From contig OX578145.1 of the NCBI GenBank assembly GCA_951213105.1, positions 6,127,191-6,191,190 on the forward strand: DNA of 64,000 bases, in the 5' to 3' direction. The stretch is from Amaurobius ferox (taxonomy: Eukaryota > Arthropoda > Arachnida > Araneae > Amaurobiidae). Each line of letters starts with the position of its first letter. The stretch's first letter is position 1. The position numbers were made by a program, and so were the translations under genes. The notes under the pieces are model-generated. The model did not search any database, was not told the DNA's origin, and worked only from the letters and a program-made list of their open reading frames with translations. Of the stretch, positions 57,069 through 64,000 are shown piece after piece.

Positions 57069-57350
57069 GGGTCACGTACTAATGGATTCGCCTATGAACT
57101 AGCTAGGTAAAAAAACGATAAGTCTGGTTTGATATTATATTATTTTGTAATCAAGAACCTGTAAATAGACTAAATGTTGTCATGTAGCTTTAATGATAAA
57201 TGAGTTCAGAGTCTTGAATTAGAGACAGGGTGGAGTACTTACACGCTAAAAGCTAACAAACTCTAGAGTTTGTTCCATAAGTAACCAAAAAAAAAGTTCG
57301 CTTGTGACACAGGAGCAGTTCAACACCATGTTAAAATGGAAAAAATGCTG
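57069..57350. repeat. Diverged direct repeat, copy 1 (partner about 58808-59090)
   Basis: Shares GAACTAGC, GGTTTGATAT-A-ATTATTTTGTAAT, AAATGTTGTCATGT, TTGAATTAGA-ACAG-GTGGAG and later AAAGTT-GCT with 58808-59090 in the same orientation and order. The two are 1.7 kb apart. They could be ends of an unknown element or a local duplication. Confidence 0.5.
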
Positions 57351-58807
57351 AGGATTATGGATAGAGTCATGTTATAATGGGACATCTTGATGGCCACAAA
57401 GTAACTAATGGAAATAGTGGCGTGACAGTTTTAATCAAAGGATTGGAGAAAGTGGTATGCTTCTGAAGTGGACAGACTTTCTGTGGCAATCTTTGACAGA
57501 AATCTTCTAGCCCTTTGAAAGATGGATGGATGGCCTTCGATGCAAAAGAGGTAAGTGGAAGATTTTACATAAAGTTAGTGCTCTGTGTATTAATCAAAGA
57601 GCTTATACACATGAAGACACTACTGGCATTCTGGCAACATTATACGCCATAAGCCACAATTTGAGTTGCTTGTGATATCACAACCATTTAATTTATCTGT
57701 TATTATGAAAATCGAAAACAAATTATATAAAATTAAAACAAGATATACGAAATAAAATTAAAATATCAATAGATTCATTTAATAGCAAAATCGCAGAGTT
57801 GAGGTGGTAATGCTGAAAATGGATTGCAAGTGACATCCCGTCAAGGAAGAGCTTTAACTTACGGGGCCAGTAGTATCTCCATGCATATAAGCTTGTTGGT
57901 ATCAATGTGGAGTATAAGATAAAAGTGAGTTTAAATTTAAAGTTGGTTCTCTTTATTTGTTAGGGGGATATTTTTAAGTAAAATAAGGATTGTGTGTAAG
58001 TCATGGATTTTAAAGTTGAAAATTGAAAAGAACAATCTAAAATCTATAACAGAAATTTTTTAAGAGTAATGATAAGAATAGTGTTCACATACGAATGATA
58101 TTGTTGAATATATAAATATTGTGAAATTTAATTTTAATAAGAAATATTGCTAAATTTAAGATTAATGAAAAATAATATTAAAGGAAAGTGATGCAATATT
58201 ATTGGAAGAAAGAAATTGTATTAATGAGATATGGTTGTGGGTTAAGTAATGCTAATAGGCAGAGTTTATAATTGAAGGGAGATTTTATATGATGGGATAG
58301 AATGGATTCTCTGGCTCATTAAATAATGGAGCTTCGAGCCAGTAACTAAAATTTGGATGTACGAGGAATGCCTGAATAAAAGATAAAGTGTGAATTTTAG
58401 TGTGTATTATAATCAAGGTATCTATGTGTCAGTAGTAGTATAATGCTTTATAACTATTAAACAGTAGGAGTTAACAATTAATAAATTGAGTATCTTCCAT
58501 AATTAGTGCATTGCGAACAATCTGCAGTTTAATGCAATATGATATTGGGTATAAAATGATAATTTAATATTGCTATGGTTGATGGTTCAGTCCTGTCACT
58601 GGCTCATAGAGGAATTTGTTGGAGCAGCAAGCAAGATGTGTGGAAATGTTCCACTAGGAGTGGGGTGCAGAATATGAACTTTTCAGCCATTGTTGGTTAG
58701 AGAATAGATGGACTAAAAGTTAGGGGCAGGATCACAAACCCTTTTCATTTTATAAAAGACTGAAGAAGCTTCGTTATACAGCTATTTTGCAATGGGAGAT
58801 GTAAAAA

Positions 58808-59090
58808 GGGTCAGTTGCTAACAGACTCTCCTGTGAACTAGCAGGGGGGGAGGATGGTGGGATTCTATAGGTCCGGTTTGATATCACATTATTTTGTAAT
58901 AATCAAGAACTTGTAAATTTATACATAGATGAAATGTTGTCATGTCCTTTTTATAATAAATTCGTCAAAGTTTTGAATTAGAAACAGAGTGGAGCACCAG
59001 TAAGCTCAAAATGGATGAACCTTCAAGTTTACTCTAAATAACAAATGTAAAGTTTGCTCACAACACTTATTAAAAATGCTGATTGCAAAA
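58808..59090. repeat. Diverged direct repeat, copy 2
   Basis: Partner of 57069-57350. It contains a short G-run (about 58845) absent from the other copy. The interval between the two copies has no recognisable protein. Confidence 0.5.
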
Positions 59091-59487
59091 CACTTTCCTG
59101 AAATTGAATTGAATTATCTGACAGTACATATAAATGGGGTAAGAAATTAGACTTTGTGACAGCATATTGAATGACGTAACTCGAAAATTTTTTTTATTTT
59201 AAATTAAGTTTCACTCAGCCATTAGAAAAACTTTCAATATAAAACAGATTGGTTTGTAACTAAAGAAACCCATTGGACCCTTCCGGACACATTTACCTTC
59301 AAACCACTCACTCTCATACATAGAACCACTTATTCTGGAGGCAAACATTAATCCTTCTAGATGTTAAACCATCCTATTATCAGGGTGCATAAGTATATGT
59401 AAAAGATTCCTGCCAGCATTTGAGTTCTTTATTACAAAGCACGTGAAGACTACACACTTTTGCCAATCCATATTATAATTTATTATT

Positions 59488-59523
<36 letters not shown>

Positions 59524-59954
59524 TAGAAAGAAGTAATAATAAAATTCAAGTAATCGTTAAATATTAACATCACCATAGAAGCAAAACCACTGCTATAATG
59601 CTGATAATATAAAAGATCAGAACAGGCCCAAGATTAAAAAGAATTAAATTCGCCTTCAGGTCTGAGTATTTAATTCTAATTAACCCAAACAAATGCCTGT
59701 TTCAGATTGGACAATAATACATTACTATAAATATCCAAACTCAGACTGCAGGCACCAAAAGATGAAAAAATGAAGATAAGAAACATTAGGAAAATTTGTA
59801 TTACCATGTGGCAAGAACCCTTCTTCTTTCACCACATGTATATGTGACCAAACTCAACAGTATAATAAATATCTAGAAGCACCGGAATGAACATGACGAA
59901 ATATAATCTAGGTGGAGGTACGAATGTTCACAGTGACACTCCGTTCACACACAC

Positions 59955-59956
<2 letters not shown>

Positions 59957-59999
<43 letters not shown>
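59957..59999. repeat. (TA)n microsatellite
   Basis: About 21 TA dinucleotides. Other simple runs nearby are CA then TA at 59488-59524, a 17-base C-run at 60334-60350, a 14-base C-run at 61483-61496, and TA then GT at 63900-63950. Confidence 0.95.
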
Positions 60000-60003
<4 letters not shown>

Positions 60004-62202
60004 ATTTTGTTATTTTAAAGAACAAGTAGAACTTGGGTGGCTATCATGTCTGCCATGAGGATACTGCATAAGTCTTTCAAGTTTTGTGGGACTAAAATTA
60101 TTCAAATATTTCATATTTTTGTTGCTATAAAAAACTATTAATAGAAGTTTCAATGCACATGTCATTAAAAGAAATGTTAATGTCTCTTTTTAAATACTTA
60201 TTTGATGCAAGCAAGTTTGAACAGAATTACAAAAGTCAAATCACACCCACAAAGACACATACAAATGAAAAATCATCTTAATGTAAATGATTTAGTTTTC
60301 AATACATGTTAAATATTTAAGTAGATTATTTTACCCCCCCCCCCCCCCCCATTTCTGCATTTCTAATATGGATCAATAGAAAAAAAAAATGACATGCAGA
60401 AGAGAATAACACAACACTGTGTTAAATGTGAACTTCAAACAACATTATATTACATTCAATTATATAACTTTAAAAATTAAAAACATGTATTTCTGAAACA
60501 GAAACATTGGCATTACAAATGAATTGTAGAAAATTTCTTAAAATAAATTACAAAATACAAGAAATGGAATGTTTTATAGGAACTCGACTTATAAAATATA
60601 TAAACTTTAGGAACAAAAGTGACAATTTGAACTGAACTTAATTATTCTTTTGAACTGAACTTAATTATTCTTTCAAGCTCTTATACAAGCAACAATCTTG
60701 TGTAAAACACATATCAGCAAAAGATGTCAGAACACTGTCAAAACCATCTTTTTTTACTACGGATCGATTGTATAATGTAGAATTAATATTATTTTGCATG
60801 CTGAATCTTTTTTGACGGATGACCCAACATACAACATTGAATTGAAAATAATTTATATTAGTTTAAATTTTTAACTTGAAAACAAAATCTAATTTTAAAA
60901 TCATACACATTTAAATATTTGAAACACCCTATTTATGGGTGTTTGACTATTAGTCAGTGTAAAATAATTAATTTAAACTCTCAATAAAACTTGGAATCCT
61001 GTTCCAACTGCAACCGATGGACACGTTTTGACACTGATCAGCTAGGCCATCAGCACAGATAAGTTATTACTGCATTGGCAACCTTAATAAATATTTTAAC
61101 TCAATTTTGATGGAACATTACAGTATCAACAAGTAGGGATCCTAACCCCAAATATCTATTACGATGGTATTTATCTTTCAAAGTTCATGAAATGTAAGTA
61201 AATAAGAAAGCTACATCATTCCCACCCTTGGTGTGGTTTTTGAATTTCACCAGCAAGGTGCAGGCAATGAGATAGCAAAGGCACATAAAACTCCTCTGGA
61301 ACAAGGATTCTAATTCTAGCACTTTCCTGGTGGAACTTTTGAAAGATTTGCTTTTAGCCAACAGTAGCATTAGTCTTAGCTCTATGCACTATCAAAATAC
61401 TGTAAAAGGTAAATGGGGGTGAATTTTGCAAAGCATGAAATCTGCCCCAAACAGAATTCTATCTAATATAGAAACTCTGCTGCCCCCCCCCCCCCCTCTC
61501 CAAAAAAAAGGTTGTAACAAAATCAGTGCAAGACAGAAATCTGCTTATGACTGTATTATAGATTTAATTCAATTTTAGACACCATTTGAAAACTTTCACC
61601 AGAAAAATTTTGCAGACATTTAAATTACTCTGCAATAAATATACAATGTTAAAAATAGCATAAACAGTTGATAAAAAGTATCAACGGGTTTCAAATGAAA
61701 AAAAAAAAGAGCCTTCTTCATCAAAATAAAGACAAGCAACAACACTAGCAAAAGGTAAGAACGTGTCTTTCCTGTGTCTTTTGCTAGTATGCCTGCTGTG
61801 CCTTCACAAAGAGCACCCATATTTGCCTTGAAACCAATCAATACTTTTAATCGATTTTTATACTGTTATTGCAGATTAATTTTAACACCAGTTTGAGCAA
61901 AAATTTCATATTTAAATCACTATCAAAATTTCCTGCACATGAGTGAAAAAATTAAGTACAAATCTGGTGCAGGTAAAATCTGGTAAAAACAGAAACAGCA
62001 TTGTCTCTGAAACAGAACATTGGTTAGATGGGTAAAGATAATTATTATTATCATAATACTGTTTAAGAAGATTTTCAACAATGTAAACAATTTTAAAATA
62101 ATATTGCTACTAAAATGAATAACTTTTAAAAGATCTGTTACATCTGCTTTATTTTTAGCAAGTTCAGAAGGATTTTAGCACCACTATCCTCATGTAATTA
62201 CT

Positions 62203-62208
62203 TTTATT
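62203..62208 (-). promoter_or_regulatory. Candidate polyadenylation signal for the exon B isoform
   Basis: AATAAA on the minus strand about 230 nt after the stop codon at 62438. A second one is at 62153-62148. Use is unverified. Confidence 0.35.
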
Positions 62209-62437
62209 ATTTGTTACTGATGAAAATAAACTTGACAATCCATTATTTCTCTGGTAAGGGTGGAATCTTGCCCCCAGCGAAATGACGGTTAAAATGAGTT
62301 GAACCACATTGATAAAATAATATAATCATTAAAACTTCACAAATAGTTACCAATACTTTTAAATTATCTCCAATAGTATATCCAGATTAAAATCAAACCT
62401 GTATTATCACATAAGCATCTTGAGATTAAGGACGATT

Positions 62438-62518
62438 CTACTTGATAGTTGTTCCAAGGATAATCCCAAGAATTATTATGAATACAATAACTGCTATGAT
62501 ACTCAAGATGATAATTTT
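62438..62518 (-). CDS. Alternative terminal exon B: membrane anchor of a syntaxin-like SNARE
   Basis: On the minus strand the acceptor TTTTATTTTATTAG (AG at 62520-62519) is followed by 27 codons, KIIILSIIAVIVFIIILGII then LGTTIK and TAG (62440-62438). One basic residue, about 20 aliphatic residues and a short polar end make a tail anchor very like syntaxin-2/3-type ends (K-IIII...IIGLSVG). It starts in the same phase as exon A at 50218 and has the same layout but a different anchor sequence, which is what mutually exclusive last exons look like. Being proximal, it would be used when the exon A splice is skipped or when polyadenylation occurs early. The partner exons carrying the SNARE helix should lie beyond 64000. 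The family assignment rests on architecture and composition, since anchors carry little sequence identity. Confidence 0.6.
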   Translation of the reverse strand, partial: KIIILSIIAVIVFIIILGIILGTTIK

Positions 62519-62780
62519 CTAATAAAATAAAATTTTGAAAGGAACACATTATAAGATACAAAATAAACTCAAAATAAATCAAAACATTAAATCATAATGT
62601 CAAATAAAAATAAAAGAATCACGTAAAATCAAATAAAAACAAAAAAAGCAAACAATTGAAATATGGCACTAAATAAAACACTACACTAAAAATAATGTAA
62701 AAAAAAGAGCAAAATAAACAAAACTGCTACAAAAAAAAATACGATAATAATAATAATAGAAAATATATATATCTTACAAT

Positions 62781-63005
62781 TCAGACCGTCCGACCTACCT
62801 GAAGGTGTAAAATATCTGTTTGGATAGACAGGACAGTGCCATCTAATTTAGACCAGAACAAAGTGGGGGCGACATCTACAGGGACCATATCCTCCTTCCC
62901 CTACCACCAACTTCTCGAAAGGGCTTGCAAACCACATATTTAATGTGCCCATACTCTGCATGAATTTGTAGACATTTTGGCCAGAGACGGAAATCCCTGC
63001 TCTTG
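62781..63005 (-). mobile_element. tRNA-derived SINE (copy 3), head eroded
   Basis: Begins (in reverse) with the tail CAGACCGTCCGACCTACCTG and continues through the body landmarks shared with copy 1 (CATCTAATTTAGACCAGAAC, GTGGGGGCGACATCTACAGG, complements of the copy 1 text). The tRNA-like boxes are hardly recognisable. It lies about 260 bp upstream of exon B in the transcript direction, inside the preceding intron. Confidence 0.75.
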
Positions 63006-63894
63006 AATTTTCCCCATAAAAATTAAACATTTTCCACTTATAGCCTGCTGCTGTAAAGGAGGAAAGGGAAAATTCATGTCCATCCTTTTAATGCCCTATT
63101 TTCTGAAATTCTAAAGTCATTCAAAACTGATTGGAATACTTAAATGAAAATTGAATCAAAATTCACAATATTGAATGTTGCTCTGTAAATTCTTTCCCCC
63201 CTTGAGAGGATAGTATGCCAAAGCCCATTCTCCTTTTTTATTATACATTACCTAATTTTGCCAAAAAGTCGAGAGTTCTTGACGAACCCGAAAATTGTCA
63301 AGCTGCTAAAATTTTCACAGTTTCTAAAATTTGCCTCTTCCACTTTATAGAGTATATTAATAGAATTTAAAAATAACCAATGACAGAAACATGAAATAGG
63401 CTATTGTAAATAAATATTGTATAATAAATTTTTTATTTTATAATGAAAGATATTGTGTAGCGAGAAATAAATATTATATTGTGTACAGTATTACAAGAGA
63501 AATGATGAGACAACTATAAAAGAGGATCTGGCAGAAATTTCTTAAGGGGACGCTTCAGTTAAAAAAAATCTCTGTTCCCTTGAAAATTGCACCCGGTGAC
63601 TCAAGAGATGGGCAGTTCCTTTTTTCAAATGATTGGCATCTGATGGGCCAATGAGAGTAAGTAAGGTGACGAAAGGCCCTTGGACCTCTATAGTTTATGA
63701 CTTGCTCGCCTGTTCAAGAGGATAAAGGGGGGAATCTTAGAAGGGTGTGTGGTTTGGGAGACAAGGTAAATGAATGAAAGAATGAAAAAAAACATAACTG
63801 GAGGCTTTTCCCACTTACTGAAAGGAAAGTTTCCTATCCATTCTTGTCAAGGAATAACCAAAGAGTTCTCCTAACCGATTATAATATAATTCTA

Positions 63895-63950
<56 letters not shown>

Positions 63951-64000
63951 AACTTCAATGTGTGTTTTGGAGACTAATCCAGGTACAACACTAAAATGTG
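63006..64000. other. Right edge, presumed intron of the syntaxin-like gene
   Basis: No exon encoding a SNARE helix was found here on the minus strand. Only a TA/GT microsatellite at 63900-63950 stands out. Confidence 0.45.

Larger units (their letters stand above)
50219..62437 (-). other. 12 kb between the two anchor exons (intron of the exon A isoform)
   Basis: For a transcript ending at exon A this is intron. For one ending at exon B, the part just below 62438 is 3' UTR. It holds two mobile elements, two SINE-tail insertions, hairpins, a diverged direct repeat and microsatellites, listed separately. I looked for further acceptor-Lys-hydrophobic-stop exons and found none that convinced me. 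Confidence 0.5.

Noticed and set aside
61620..61841. Minus-strand frame with a Leu/Val-rich stretch
   Set aside because: The hydrophobic part lies next to an A-tract-derived Phe run and overlaps a hairpin (ACTAGCAAAAG...CTTTTGCTAGT). No splice borders.

Overview
This is a eukaryotic, AT-rich, intron-bearing and very transposon-dense window. The repeat types (several Tc1/mariner relatives, pogo/Tigger-like DNA elements, a hAT-like element, Penelope-like retroelements, tRNA-derived SINEs) and the two recognisable host genes suggest an arthropod, perhaps an arachnid or crustacean. The species cannot be fixed from sequence alone.

Host genes lie at the two ends and converge. On the left, plus strand, are three consecutive coding exons (1502-1682, 5791-5997, 8703-9061) encoding the C-terminal beta-propeller part of a follistatin-related protein 4/5 (Fstl5-type) gene. 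Their splice phases fit each other, and a stop codon and polyadenylation signal follow. On the right, minus strand, are two short exons (62438-62518 and 50129-50218). Each begins directly after a good splice acceptor, in the same phase, with Lys plus a single hydrophobic segment, and each ends in a stop codon. They look like alternative terminal exons supplying different membrane anchors to one tail-anchored SNARE, most likely a syntaxin-1/2/3 type protein. The SNARE domain itself would lie beyond the right edge.

The roughly 41 kb between the genes, and their introns, are mostly repeats. 3-9 kb (Fstl introns): a Tc1/mariner-like deletion derivative and a 2 kb element with about 380-bp inverted repeats. 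10-22 kb: fold-back MITEs, a second deletion derivative, a broken Tc1 transposase, a broken non-LTR retrotransposon RNase H region and a 35-bp tandem array. 24.4-26.2 kb: a hAT-like element with exact 8-bp target duplications carrying a SINE. 27.8-32.6 kb: an old pogo-like shell containing a young Penelope-like element with N-terminal GIY-YIG endonuclease and near-identical 210-bp terminal repeats. 36.8 kb: a 32-bp minisatellite. 40.4-43.3 kb: a pogo/Tigger remnant with another DNA transposon nested inside. 43.5-44.5 kb: a second Penelope-like remnant with inverted arms carrying hammerhead-like cores. 46-51 kb: a pair of related repeats around a 1.9 kb, 112-bp-period satellite that abuts one of the anchor exons.

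The most unusual signals are: (1) the alternative membrane-anchor exons, one having a satellite as its 3' flank; (2) a family of 39-58 bp insertions, each with 13-17 bp target duplications, made only of the 3' tail of a tRNA-derived SINE; (3) the permuted Penelope-like element; and (4) the paired hammerhead-like motifs. I see no prokaryotic genes, CRISPR arrays, intact tRNA genes or rRNA genes.
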